A DNA stretch of 58,506 bases from assembly GCA_029546925.1 (NCBI GenBank), contig JAKPQM010000051.1, forward strand, positions 1 through 58,506. Direction: 5' to 3'. Below, in pieces: positions 26,245-34,591 of the stretch. The notes beneath the pieces were generated by a model. That model searched no databases. It was not told the origin of the DNA and worked only from the letters and a program-made list of their open reading frames with translations. Each line of letters starts with the position of its first letter. The stretch's first letter is position 1. A program made the position numbers and the translations under genes. The stretch comes from Actinomycetes bacterium. Its GTDB lineage: Bacteria > Actinomycetota > Coriobacteriia > Coriobacteriales > Atopobiaceae.

Positions 26245-27726
26245 CTAGGTGCGGTCGGGCCTCACGATGATGGGGATGTTCGAGAGGGTCTCAGCGGCCT
26301 TCTCAGGCAGATAGACCGAGAGGAGCGCACCGGCGGCGGGAAAGTCTGCGAAGCCCTCCTCGTCGATCTCGACGAAACTCTCCTCGCCGAGCACGCATAC
26401 CCAGCGCTCGCCGGCATGGCCGCTGCCCACCTCCATGCGCTTCACAGCGCCGTCGCGGCGCGAGACCAGCACGGCGCAGCCCGGGCCCTCCTTGGAGCCC
26501 TCGCGCGTCCAGCCGATAACGTCGGGTTCGTCGAAGCGGTCGCGCTGCTCGCCGAAGGCGCACCTCTCGCGGATCTCCATAAGGAGCGGCAGCTCGGCCA
26601 CGGCGGGGATGCCGTCATTGGGCAGGCCGTAGAGGTCTGCGAAGAACACGCAGGGATAGCCTGCCTCGCGAAGCAGGATCAGCGCGTAGGCAGCCGGCTT
26701 GAGCCAATGCTGCACCGTGGACTCCAGCGCTTGGTCGGGCTGGGTATCGTGGTTCTCCACGAAGGTGACGGCGCGGATGGGGTCGGCAGCCACGAGCGTC
26801 CCGTCGAGAAGACGGCTGAAGTCGGCGCCATCGGGATCCTCGCTCACGTGGAAGAAGTTGAAGTGCAGCGGCACGTCGAAAAGCGAGAGCGACTCCTCGT
26901 CGCCGATATAGTCTTGGAGCGCAGCGAGGTCGCGCGTCCAGTATTCGCCCACCACGAAAAGCTCGTGGTCGACGGAGGCGCGCATGTCGGCAAGCCAGCG
27001 CTGGTAGAAGCTGCGGCTCATATGCTTGAGCGCATCGAGGCGCAGCCCGTTGACGCCGGTGACGCGCAGATACCAGCGTCCCCACTTGGCGAGTTGGGCG
27101 TAGACGCGCTCGTCGGAGAGGTCGATATCCATACCCATGAGGTAGTCGAAGTTACCGTTCTCGGAGAGGTCCACATCCTCGGCCCAGGTTTTGCCGCCGA
27201 AGCGCCAGATGCCCGAGCGTTGCTCCGCCTCATCCCAATCGCAGCCGGTGAAGCAGCTCGCATCCCAGGTAAAGCGGTCGAGCTTTCCGCTGCGGCCCGG
27301 AAACGTGAAGCGCGACCACGCGTTGATCACGCCGGCATCGGCGATCTCCTTTGAGCGGTCGTTGGGGTCTACCTCGACGGCCTCGATCTGCTCCAGCTCG
27401 TCGCTGCCCATCTTGTGGTTGAGCACGATATCGCCGAGAACCTGGATGCCCGCGCCTTGGAGCGCGCGGACGGCATCCACGTACTCGTCTCGGGTGCCGT
27501 ATTTTGTGCGCACGGTGCCCTTCTGGTCGAACTCGCCCAGATCCCAGAGGTCGTAGGCACCGTACCCCACGTCGGCGGTGCCCGCTTGGCCCTTGTAGGC
27601 AGGGGGCAGCCACACGGCGGTGAAGCCGCGTGCCGCAAGATCCGCAGCGCGCTCGGCCATGCGGCGCCAGTGCTGCCCATCGGGCGGCAGGTACCAGCTG
27701 AAGCCCTGGAGCATCATCCCGTTCAT
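26245..27726 (-). CDS. Cytoplasmic GH13 alpha-amylase
   Basis: This 493-residue amylase resembles cytoplasmic AmyA-type enzymes. It starts MNGMMLQGFSWYLPPDGQHW, has DIVLNH (99-104), GLRLDALKH with nucleophile Asp231, VVGEYW with acid/base Glu261 and FVENHD with Asp327, then a C-terminal beta-domain. There is no signal peptide. It would cut maltodextrins inside the cell. It lies next to the uptake operon but is transcribed alone from the 27727-27994 region, where I see no clear LacI-type operator. Confidence 0.92.
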   Translation of the reverse strand: MNGMMLQGFSWYLPPDGQHWRRMAERAADLAARGFTAVWLPPAYKGQAGTADVGYGAYDLWDLGEFDQKGTVRTKYGTRDEYVDAVRALQGAGIQVLGDIVLNHKMGSDELEQIEAVEVDPNDRSKEIADAGVINAWSRFTFPGRSGKLDRFTWDASCFTGCDWDEAEQRSGIWRFGGKTWAEDVDLSENGNFDYLMGMDIDLSDERVYAQLAKWGRWYLRVTGVNGLRLDALKHMSRSFYQRWLADMRASVDHELFVVGEYWTRDLAALQDYIGDEESLSLFDVPLHFNFFHVSEDPDGADFSRLLDGTLVAADPIRAVTFVENHDTQPDQALESTVQHWLKPAAYALILLREAGYPCVFFADLYGLPNDGIPAVAELPLLMEIRERCAFGEQRDRFDEPDVIGWTREGSKEGPGCAVLVSRRDGAVKRMEVGSGHAGERWVCVLGEESFVEIDEEGFADFPAAGALLSVYLPEKAAETLSNIPIIVRPDRT

Positions 27727-27994
27727 ATGCGCCTCCTTTCACAGCGTCACGTCTCATCGGGTACGCATGAACTCTTGATTCGACGATGTACTATCCTACC
27801 CGGTTTTTTCTCGCGACATACAAGACGATAGAAGCTCCTTACATGTGCCACGCCCATGACCTGCGGTTTGCAACCAGAGGGCGCATCGAACTAGGGAAAA
27901 ATGCTGCCTCAGATTGGTGGTTTGGGCAGTCGCGCTACCTTATTGTAGATGGTGCCGGCACTCAAAGGAAATGCACCCGACGAAAGGCACGATC
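27727..27994. other. Divergent intergenic region, no gene seen
   Basis: This gap separates the amylase from the HTH membrane protein. It holds the amylase ribosome-binding site (AAAGGAGG on the minus strand) and an AT-rich TTTTTTCTCGCGACATAC stretch. I found no strong palindrome or terminator. Confidence 0.35.
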
Positions 27995-28981
27995 ATGAGC
28001 TTTCGCGACAATCTCCAACACCTGCGCGCCACGCGCAACATGACACAAGAGCAGCTTGCCATGCTGATGGGCGTTTCCCGCCAATCGGTGACCAAGTGGG
28101 AGGCCGAGCGAGCCTACCCCGAGATGGACAAGCTCATCAAACTCACCCAGATCTTCGACTGTACTATCGACGAGCTGGTTTCCGGTGACCTTACCGGTCG
28201 GACTCCCGAAACGGCCCGCTCGATCCCCGCAACAGCCGCGCTTGCAGATGTATGCGGCTACGATGAGCACAAGATCAAGCTCGCGAGAAACATCGCGCTC
28301 GGCGCTGCCATCGTCCTTCTGGGCGCTGGAGGGGCCGCGTTTCTCGAGGGGATGACGGCGCAGCTGGCCGACCCCGATGCCGGTTCCGCCATCGCGATGT
28401 TCGGATGTGCCGCCATCGGCTTGGCGCTGATCATCCCCGCGGTCATTTCGGATTCTGCCTATCAGAAGTCCCATCCCTTCGTCGAGGATTTCTACACTTC
28501 CGAGCAGAAAGATCAGGTGCGCCGCGCCTTCGGGTACGAGCTCACGGCCGGTATCGCGGTCATCCTCCTTTCTGCGGCCCTGAACGCGGGATTCGAGTCC
28601 CGGCTCGCAGACGCGTTCTTCTTCGTGGGAGCGGCCATCGGCGTGTTCCTCATCGTCCACGCGGTCTTCCTGGTCGGTCGCATCGACGTCGAGGATTACA
28701 ACATAGGCGCCCTGTCCGAGCTCAACGAGGAGGAAGTTGCTTCCATCGTGGGCGAGGAGCGCGCAGCCAACGTGCTTGCCAAGATCCGAAAGAATCGCTG
28801 GAACGGGGCTCTGTGCGGCATCATCATGATCGTTGCCACCATCCTCGGGATCGTCTCGATGTTCTGGGGACGGGCGAATCCCGGATCGTTCCTCGAGCGC
28901 TTTTTCTGGATTTGGTGGGTGGTCGGCGGCCTGCTCTGCGCCATCGTCAGCATCGCTTTGTCTATGCAGGATAGAGGCTAG
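27995..28981 (+). CDS. XRE-family HTH protein with membrane domain
   Basis: This 328-residue protein begins with a Cro/CI-type HTH (FRDNLQHLRATRNMTQEQLA, then MLMGVSRQSVTKWE, residues 3-65). A membrane part with about six hydrophobic segments follows (LARNIALGAAIVLLGAGGAA, and others). Such HTH-membrane fusions in Gram-positive bacteria are thought to sense envelope conditions, but the signal is unknown here. ATG 27995 is the first plausible start, with CGAAAGGCACG upstream. It stands alone upstream of tmRNA. Confidence 0.8.
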   Translation: MSFRDNLQHLRATRNMTQEQLAMLMGVSRQSVTKWEAERAYPEMDKLIKLTQIFDCTIDELVSGDLTGRTPETARSIPATAALADVCGYDEHKIKLARNIALGAAIVLLGAGGAAFLEGMTAQLADPDAGSAIAMFGCAAIGLALIIPAVISDSAYQKSHPFVEDFYTSEQKDQVRRAFGYELTAGIAVILLSAALNAGFESRLADAFFFVGAAIGVFLIVHAVFLVGRIDVEDYNIGALSELNEEEVASIVGEERAANVLAKIRKNRWNGALCGIIMIVATILGIVSMFWGRANPGSFLERFFWIWWVVGGLLCAIVSIALSMQDRG

Positions 28982-29071
28982 ATGCATCTGCGGTAGAACA
29001 CGTCGGATTTCACGCAACGTCGATGCAGAATGAGGGTATACTTCCCTACACCGAGATATTCGGCATGTACT

Positions 29072-29077
29072 TTGACA
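29072..29077 (+). promoter_or_regulatory. Possible -35 element of ssrA
   Basis: A perfect TTGACA lies 34 bp before the mature tmRNA 5' end. No good -10 hexamer sits 16-18 bp downstream, so the promoter assignment is tentative. Confidence 0.3.
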
Positions 29078-29110
29078 TTCGCATGGTGGCAGTTCTGCCC
29101 CGATATATGT

Positions 29111-29473
29111 GGGGGCGACTGGTTTCGACAGGGTGTGTTTGAGACGGGCAGCAGGCCGTGGTCTCCTCGCCACGTTAAACAGGGGTACCGTCAAACGAAT
29201 TGACGACAACACCTATCAGGGCTATGCCCTCGCCGCTTAATTAAATAGCGGCCGCTGATCTGGGGATCTTCTCCTGTTCCCAAGGAAGCGTCATTCAGGG
29301 AGATGCACTGCGCGGACGTAGCGGGTATGCTGCGCAGCTAAGACCGAACCGGCTAGGGTGTGCGGAGTTGGTCGCTTGGCGCCAAACACCCGAACCTTCC
29401 CAAGCGACTGAGCCTGGAGACACCTATCGGGAACGCGCTTTGGACCGGAGTTCGATTCTCCGCGCCTCCACCA
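29111..29473 (+). ncRNA. ssrA: Transfer-messenger RNA (tmRNA)
   Basis: The 363-nt RNA starts GGGGGCGACTGGTTTCGACA and ends with a T-arm (GGTTCGATTC-like GAGTTCGATTCTC), CGCCTCC and encoded ACCA. The 5' GGGGGCG pairs with the 3' CGCCTCC. The reading frame ending GCC CTC GCC GCT TAA encodes a tag ending DDNTYQGYALAA, the usual ALAA degron. Upstream in-frame codons read AAA CGA ATT, so the resume codon is probably AAA or nearby. tmRNA frees stalled ribosomes and marks the product for proteolysis with SmpB, which is not in this window. Confidence 0.96.
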
Positions 29474-29485
29474 TGGATGCCTGAG

Positions 29486-29514
29486 CCCCGGCGCAGCGAT
29501 GCACCGGGGTTTTT
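29486..29514 (+). terminator. Rho-independent terminator of ssrA
   Basis: CCCCGG...CCGGGG, extended by an inner GCA/TGC, is followed directly by TTTTT, 12 bp after the tmRNA 3' end. Confidence 0.85.
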
Positions 29515-29532
29515 CGAGGTGGCTTGGCACTC

Positions 29533-29709
29533 GATCCGGCCCTTTTTGCCACGAACGGCACTTATTCCGCAGCTTTTCGGGGCAGAATCGCCATCGGGCG
29601 GAGACTCGGCCTGCGTTTGCGCAGCTCAGAAGAGGCCGTGTCTGGCCCCTATGGGCAAACAGCACCGGAAAGCTGCGGAATAAGTGCCCTCCGTGGCAAA
29701 ATCGGACCT
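29533..29709. repeat. Long inverted repeat between ssrA and the GGQ protein
   Basis: Left arm 29533-29580 and right arm 29666-29709 are near-perfect reverse complements over about 40 bp, sharing GGCACTTATTCCGCAGCTTT, with about 85 bp between. The loop contains GCCATCGGGCGGAGACTCGG. A diverged, one-armed relative of the left arm and loop lies at 49513-49603. The structure resembles an extragenic palindromic or MITE-like element. Confidence 0.65.
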
Positions 29710-29763
29710 TTTTCGTGCACGGGCGCAGATGGAGCGCATCAGCCTTACGCTACCATGGTGCAC

Positions 29764-30144
29764 ATGGATGAGAAAGATCTCACATACCGCGATTACGCGC
29801 GCTTCGCAGCGCTCTCCCTCGATGAGCTGGCAGGGGAGTGCCAAGCCGAGGTCTTCCACGCGTCAGGGCCGGGCGGACAAGGGGTGAATACGGCCGATTC
29901 TGCCGTACGCCTGCGCCATCTGCCCACGGGCATCGTTGCGGTGAGCCGTGAAGAGCGCAGCCAGCTTCGCAACCGCCACCGCTGCCTCGAGAAGATCCAT
30001 GAAGCGCTGCTTCGCCGCTCCATTCCGCCTAAGCCGCGCGTGAGGACCCGTCCTAGCAGGGCATCCGATGAGCGCCGCCTCTCTGAGAAGCGCCGTAACG
30101 CCACCATAAAGCGCCTGCGTCGCAGACCCGATGACGAAGACTGA
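29764..30144 (+). CDS. RF-1 domain (GGQ) protein, ArfB-like ribosome rescue factor
   Basis: This 126-residue protein has the release-factor catalytic motif GPGGQGVNTADSAVRLRHLP (residues about 37-56) but no codon-recognition domain. It ends in a strongly basic tail (RRLSEKRRNATIKRLRRR), as in ArfB/YaeJ-type peptidyl-tRNA hydrolases that insert a basic tail into the empty mRNA channel. It probably hydrolyses peptidyl-tRNA on stalled ribosomes. It lies beside tmRNA, the main rescue system. ATG 29755 is an alternative start; neither has a clear ribosome-binding site. Confidence 0.8.
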   Translation: MDEKDLTYRDYARFAALSLDELAGECQAEVFHASGPGGQGVNTADSAVRLRHLPTGIVAVSREERSQLRNRHRCLEKIHEALLRRSIPPKPRVRTRPSRASDERRLSEKRRNATIKRLRRRPDDED

Positions 30145-30252
30145 CGAGAGCCTTGCCGTATCCTCGTGTTAACACGTTGGTGCAGAATGACTGCATTCCA
30201 TGCCCGTGCGCTATCCTTGGTCGTTGACCAAACGCTGCAGGAAGGAAGCTCT

Positions 30253-31908
30253 ATGGCCGAGGACGCCCGCTTCGAGACCATCGTCGACATGCTTCGCAAC
30301 AACGCGCGGCTCTATCGCGACGAAACCGCACTCGTCGAGATAAACCCAGACCGCTCGGAGGATCGTCGTGTCGATTGGCGCGAGTATAACCTCGTGGAGA
30401 TCACTACCGACAAGCCCTATCGCCGCGAGATGACCTGGGGGGTCTTCGACGAGAAGGCCAATCGCTTCGCCAACCTGCTTATCTCGCGCGGCATCTGCAA
30501 AGGCGACAAGGTTGCTATCCTGCTCTATAACTGCATCGAATGGCTGCCCATCTACTTCGGCGTCTTGAAGTCCGGCGCCACCGTGGTCCCCCTCAATTTT
30601 CGTTATGCGGCCGATGAGATTGCCTACTGCCTCGATAAATCCGATGCCAACGTGCTGCTCTTCGGCCCGGAGTTCCGCGAGCGTATCGAGGAGATCCTGC
30701 CGCAGGCGCAGCCGTATCGCCTGCTGTTCTATGTAGGCGACGATTGTCCCGAATGGGCGGAAAGCTATCAGGAGCTTACGAGCTTCTGCCTTTCTTCCGA
30801 TCCCGAGGTGCCCCTTTCTTCTGGGGAGGAGGCCGCCATCTACTTCTCGAGCGGCACGACCGGTTTCCCCAAAGCCATCCTTCACCGCCACATCTCGCTT
30901 ACGCAATCGGCCGAGATGGAGAACAAGCACCATGGCCAGACCCACGATGATGTCTTCCTCTGCATCCCGCCGCTCTACCATACCGGCGCCACCATGCACT
31001 GGTTCGGCTCGCTCATCGTGGGCGGCAAAGGCGTGCTGCTGCGCGGTATCACGCCGCGCACGGTGCTCGAGACCGTCTCCGACGAACGCTGCACCATCGT
31101 GTGGCTGCTCGTCCCGTGGGCGCAGGACATCCTGCTCGCGCTCGAACGGGGAGAGGTGCAGCTCAAGGATTACGAGCTCGACCAGTGGCGTCTCATGCAC
31201 ATTGGCGCCCAGCCGGTGCCCAAGAGCCTTATCCGCAGGTGGCGCGAGGTGTTTCCGAATCACGCCTACGATACCAACTACGGCCTGTCCGAGTCGATCG
31301 GTCCGGGCTGCGTGCATCTCGGCGTGGAGAATATCGATCACGTGGGTGCCATCGGCGTGCCCGGCTATCGCTGGGAGTGCAGGATCGTGGGCGAGGACGG
31401 GATCATCGTCGGGCAGGGCGAGGTCGGTGAGCTCTGTGTGAAGGGACCCGGCGTCATGGTCTGCTATTACAAAGACCCCGAGGCCACAGCCGAGACCATC
31501 AAAGATGGCTGGCTCCACACCGGCGATATGGCACGCCAGGACGAGGAGGGCTTCATCTGGCTTGTCGACCGCAAGAAGGATGTCATCATCACCGGCGGGG
31601 AGAACCTCTATCCGGTCCAGATCGAGGATTTCCTCGCGGCCAATCCCGCAATCCAGGACGTGGCCGTCATCGGTCTGCCCGACAAGCGCCTTGGAGAGAT
31701 CGCAGCCGCGATCATCGAGGTCAAGCCCGGCGCGCATCTTACCGAGCTGGAGGTCTTCGAATACTGCCAGAAGCTTCCGCGCTATAAGCGCCCGCGTTGC
31801 GTGATCTTCGCGCCGGTGCCGCGCAACCCCACGGGCAAGATCGAGAAGCCCGCGCTGCGTGCAAAGTACGGCGCGTCCGATCTTGTCGACCGTGTGAGTC
31901 AGGCATAG
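30253..31908 (+). CDS. AMP-forming acyl-CoA synthetase
   Basis: This 551-residue ANL-superfamily enzyme activates a carboxylic acid through an acyl-adenylate to its CoA thioester. The P-loop YFSSGTTGFPKAILHRH (A3), YGLSES (A5), the GWLHTGDMARQDEEGFIWLVDR hinge (A7/A8) and the C-terminal lysine in NPTGKIEKPALR (A10) are all present. ATG 30253 follows AGGAAGG. The downstream iorAB genes suggest that it handles aryl- or branched-chain acids made from amino acids. Exact substrate is unknown, and the entry could equally be a medium-chain acid ligase. Confidence 0.88.
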   Translation: MAEDARFETIVDMLRNNARLYRDETALVEINPDRSEDRRVDWREYNLVEITTDKPYRREMTWGVFDEKANRFANLLISRGICKGDKVAILLYNCIEWLPIYFGVLKSGATVVPLNFRYAADEIAYCLDKSDANVLLFGPEFRERIEEILPQAQPYRLLFYVGDDCPEWAESYQELTSFCLSSDPEVPLSSGEEAAIYFSSGTTGFPKAILHRHISLTQSAEMENKHHGQTHDDVFLCIPPLYHTGATMHWFGSLIVGGKGVLLRGITPRTVLETVSDERCTIVWLLVPWAQDILLALERGEVQLKDYELDQWRLMHIGAQPVPKSLIRRWREVFPNHAYDTNYGLSESIGPGCVHLGVENIDHVGAIGVPGYRWECRIVGEDGIIVGQGEVGELCVKGPGVMVCYYKDPEATAETIKDGWLHTGDMARQDEEGFIWLVDRKKDVIITGGENLYPVQIEDFLAANPAIQDVAVIGLPDKRLGEIAAAIIEVKPGAHLTELEVFEYCQKLPRYKRPRCVIFAPVPRNPTGKIEKPALRAKYGASDLVDRVSQA

Positions 31909-31977
31909 GGCTGGGTCGGCTATGAAAGAGATGCATGGAAAGGGGTATGCCCTTCCTATGCAAGGAAAGGGGAGGCA

Positions 31978-33750
31978 ATGAGCAGGCAGCTGCTTTCGGG
32001 CAACGAGGCTATCGCCCAAGGTGTGTGGGAGGCTGGCGCCAAAGTGGGCGTGGGCTATCCCGGCACTCCTTCGACCGAGACGCTCGAGGCCCTCGTCACC
32101 AAAGATGATGTCTACTGCGAATGGTCTCCCAACGAGAAGGTCGCCCTCGAGGTGGGCATCGGCTCGTCGCTGGGTGGGATCCGTTCGCTTGTCGCCATGA
32201 AGCACGTGGGCGTCAACGTGGCGGCCGACCCCTTCATGAGCGTGTCCAACACCGGCGTCAATGCGGGTCTCGTGCTGCTTGCTGCCGATGATCCCAGCTG
32301 CTACAGCAGCCAAAACGAGCAGGACAGCCGTAACTATGCGGCATTCGCGCGCATCCCGTGCCTCGATCCGTCCGACAGCCAAGAGGCCTACGAGATGGCC
32401 CGCGTCGCTTTCGAGCTTTCCGAACGCTTCGATTCCATCGTCATGCTGCGCGAGACCATGCGCATCGCTCACACGCGCACGATGGTCGAGGTTTCGGGTG
32501 AGCGCACGGTTCCTGACCAGCTCCCTTACGAGAGCCATCCCGAGAAGTACGTCATGATGCCGGCAAATGCCGTGCGCCGCACGCTCGTGTCAAACGAGCG
32601 CGAGGATGCCTTGCTCGCGTGGGCCGACGAGACGCCGCTCAACCGCATCGAGCTGCGCGACAGAGCCGTGGGCATCATCTGCGCGGGAGCGCTCTACACG
32701 CATGTGCGCGAGGCTCTGCCCGAGGCGTCCGTGCTCAAGCTGGGCGTGACGTGGCCGCTGCCTGCAGGCAGAATCGCCGAGTTTGCAAAAGATGTCGATG
32801 CCCTGTATGTGGTGGAGGAGGCCTGCACCTACCTCGAGGCCCGTATCCGCGCATTGGGCATGCCGGTCCAAGACCCTCCGTCCGGCTGCCTGCCGCGTTC
32901 CGGCGAGGTTGCGCCCGCGCATATCCGCGCTGCTTTCGGCATGGAGGACCCATCGCACCTGCCGCCTGCCGAGGGCCTGCCCCCGCGTCCGCCCGCTCTC
33001 TGCGCCGGATGCCCGCACCGGCTCGTCTACTGCGAGCTGCGCCGTATCAAGGCCATCGTCACCGGCGAAATCGGATGCTACACGCTTGGCGCCGTCGCGC
33101 CGTACCGTTCCGTCGACTCCGTCATCGACATGGGAGCATCGCTCTCCATGGCGCATGGCATGGAGCTGGCGGGCGTGAGCGGGCAGACCGGTCGCCCGGT
33201 TATCGGTGTCATCGGGGATTCCACATTCGCGCACTCCGGCATCACGAGTCTGCTCGGCACCGTCTACAACGGCGGTGTCGGTACGCTCTGCATCCTCGAT
33301 AACCGCACCACGGCCATGACCGGAACGCAGGGCAATCCCGTGAACGGCGTCACCCTCGCCCAGCAGGCCGCCCGCGTGAGCCCGCTCGACAACCCATCTG
33401 GCAAGCCGCTCGACCTGGTGAAGCTGTGCGAGGCCATCGGCGTCGACGAGGTCGAGCTCGTAGACGCCCAAGACCTCAAGGCCATCCGCGCTGCGCTCAA
33501 GAGTGCCGTCAGCCATACCGACAGACTCTCCGTCATCATCTTCAAGGCGCCGTGCCGCCTGCTCGACCGCTCGCGCAGGCCCATGCCCGTCATCCGCGAT
33601 TGCCGCCGCTGCGGCACCTGCGTGAACATCGGCTGTCCCGCGCTCGGCAAAGATGAGACAGGCCACCCCGTCATCGATCCCGTCCAGTGCATCGGCTGCG
33701 GACAGTGCGCCCAGTCGTGCCCGTTCGGCTGCATCACCCAGGAGGGATAG
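31978..33750 (+). CDS. iorA: Indolepyruvate ferredoxin oxidoreductase, alpha subunit
   Basis: This 590-residue cytoplasmic subunit oxidatively decarboxylates arylpyruvates to aryl-acetyl-CoA with ferredoxin. The N-terminal pyrimidine domain (GNEAIAQGVWEAGAKVGVGY) and the TPP domain (IGDSTFAHSG...LDNRTTAMTG) are visible. The C-terminus carries two [4Fe-4S] motifs, CRRCGTCVNIGCP and CIGCGQCAQSCP. ATG 31978 follows AAAGGGGAGG. It sits 2 bp before iorB and 69 bp after the acyl-CoA ligase. This trio suggests fermentation of aromatic amino acids. Confidence 0.94.
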   Translation: MSRQLLSGNEAIAQGVWEAGAKVGVGYPGTPSTETLEALVTKDDVYCEWSPNEKVALEVGIGSSLGGIRSLVAMKHVGVNVAADPFMSVSNTGVNAGLVLLAADDPSCYSSQNEQDSRNYAAFARIPCLDPSDSQEAYEMARVAFELSERFDSIVMLRETMRIAHTRTMVEVSGERTVPDQLPYESHPEKYVMMPANAVRRTLVSNEREDALLAWADETPLNRIELRDRAVGIICAGALYTHVREALPEASVLKLGVTWPLPAGRIAEFAKDVDALYVVEEACTYLEARIRALGMPVQDPPSGCLPRSGEVAPAHIRAAFGMEDPSHLPPAEGLPPRPPALCAGCPHRLVYCELRRIKAIVTGEIGCYTLGAVAPYRSVDSVIDMGASLSMAHGMELAGVSGQTGRPVIGVIGDSTFAHSGITSLLGTVYNGGVGTLCILDNRTTAMTGTQGNPVNGVTLAQQAARVSPLDNPSGKPLDLVKLCEAIGVDEVELVDAQDLKAIRAALKSAVSHTDRLSVIIFKAPCRLLDRSRRPMPVIRDCRRCGTCVNIGCPALGKDETGHPVIDPVQCIGCGQCAQSCPFGCITQEG

Positions 33751-33752
33751 AC

Positions 33753-34382
33753 ATGGCACACAGCATCATGGACGGATCGGTCGCCGCAGGCGAGAAGCGC
33801 ATAAAGCTCGACCGTACCCTCACTATCCTGCTCGTGGGCGTCGGCGGCCAGGGCACCATCTTGGCGGGCAACATCCTCGCCACGACGGCAGCCGAGGCGG
33901 GACTCGACGTCAAGGTCTCCGAGATCCACGGCATGAGCCAGCGCGGAGGATCCGTCTCGACCGTCATTCGCGTGGGCGAGAAGGTCGACTCCATGGTCTG
34001 CGACCCCGGCTGCGCCGATATCGTGGTGGCGTTCGAGGTCGTCGAGGCCCTTCGCGCGCAGCAGTACCTGCGTGAGGGCGGCACGATGTTCGTCAACGAC
34101 GAGGAGATCGTGCCGGTCTCGGTGAACGTGGGCAATTTCAGGATGCCCGAGAAGGCCGTCCTGCGTCTGGACGCGATCGGCGCGGTCCGCATCGATGCGG
34201 GCGAGATCGCCCGTGCGGCAGGCAGCCCCCGCTCGACCAATGTGGTGCTCGTGGGCGCGCTTTCCACGGCGCTGCCATTTGCGGTGGAGGAGTGGGAGGA
34301 TGCCATCAAGCGCCGCGTGCCGCCCAAGACCATCGATGCCAATCTCGAGGCCTTCGCCCGCGGCCGTGCGGCGGTTGCGTAA
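33753..34382 (+). CDS. iorB: Indolepyruvate ferredoxin oxidoreductase, beta subunit
   Basis: This 209-residue gamma-type domain subunit has the hallmark VGVGGQGTILAGNILATTAA, the conserved SEIHGMSQRGGSVSTVIRVG segment and a C-terminal helical part. It partners with IorA. ATG 33753 lies 2 bp after the iorA stop, with AGGAGGGATAG overlapping the end of iorA. The first roughly 25 residues before the Rossmann strand are a little longer than usual. A small AGACAG/CTGTCT hairpin at 34399-34417 follows. Confidence 0.93.
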   Translation: MAHSIMDGSVAAGEKRIKLDRTLTILLVGVGGQGTILAGNILATTAAEAGLDVKVSEIHGMSQRGGSVSTVIRVGEKVDSMVCDPGCADIVVAFEVVEALRAQQYLREGGTMFVNDEEIVPVSVNVGNFRMPEKAVLRLDAIGAVRIDAGEIARAAGSPRSTNVVLVGALSTALPFAVEEWEDAIKRRVPPKTIDANLEAFARGRAAVA

Positions 34383-34528
34383 ACCTGCCGAGGCGCTCAG
34401 ACAGCCCAATCCTGTCTTCTGAGAACAAGCCTCGTTTTATTTGGAAACCTCGAACATCCTGCAGCCTTTTCGCAGGTGGGGACTCGGGATATTTCGGGTT
34501 CTCGAGAATGGCTGCGGCACTCATAAGA

Positions 34529-34559
34529 AACGCACCCGCTCCAAAGGGGCGGGTGCGTT
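34529..34559 (-). terminator. Terminator of the amidohydrolase gene
   Basis: AACGCACCCGC pairs with GCGGGTGCGTT (11 bp, 9-nt loop). On the minus strand the hairpin is followed by TTCTTATG, giving a short T-rich tail, so it serves the minus-strand gene ending at 34592. Confidence 0.65.
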
Positions 34560-34591
34560 CCAGGAAGGAGAGAAGCACGAGGAGACCCGTC

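Noticed and set aside
30211-32538. 775-codon open frame opposite the acyl-CoA ligase and iorA
   Set aside because: Codon bias and motifs support the plus-strand genes; the antisense frame crosses an intergenic gap without structure.
34440-34530. Another copy of the inverted-repeat element near iorB
   Set aside because: Only scattered short blocks (GCAGCCTTTTCG and GGACTCGG-like) match; alignment by eye is not above chance.
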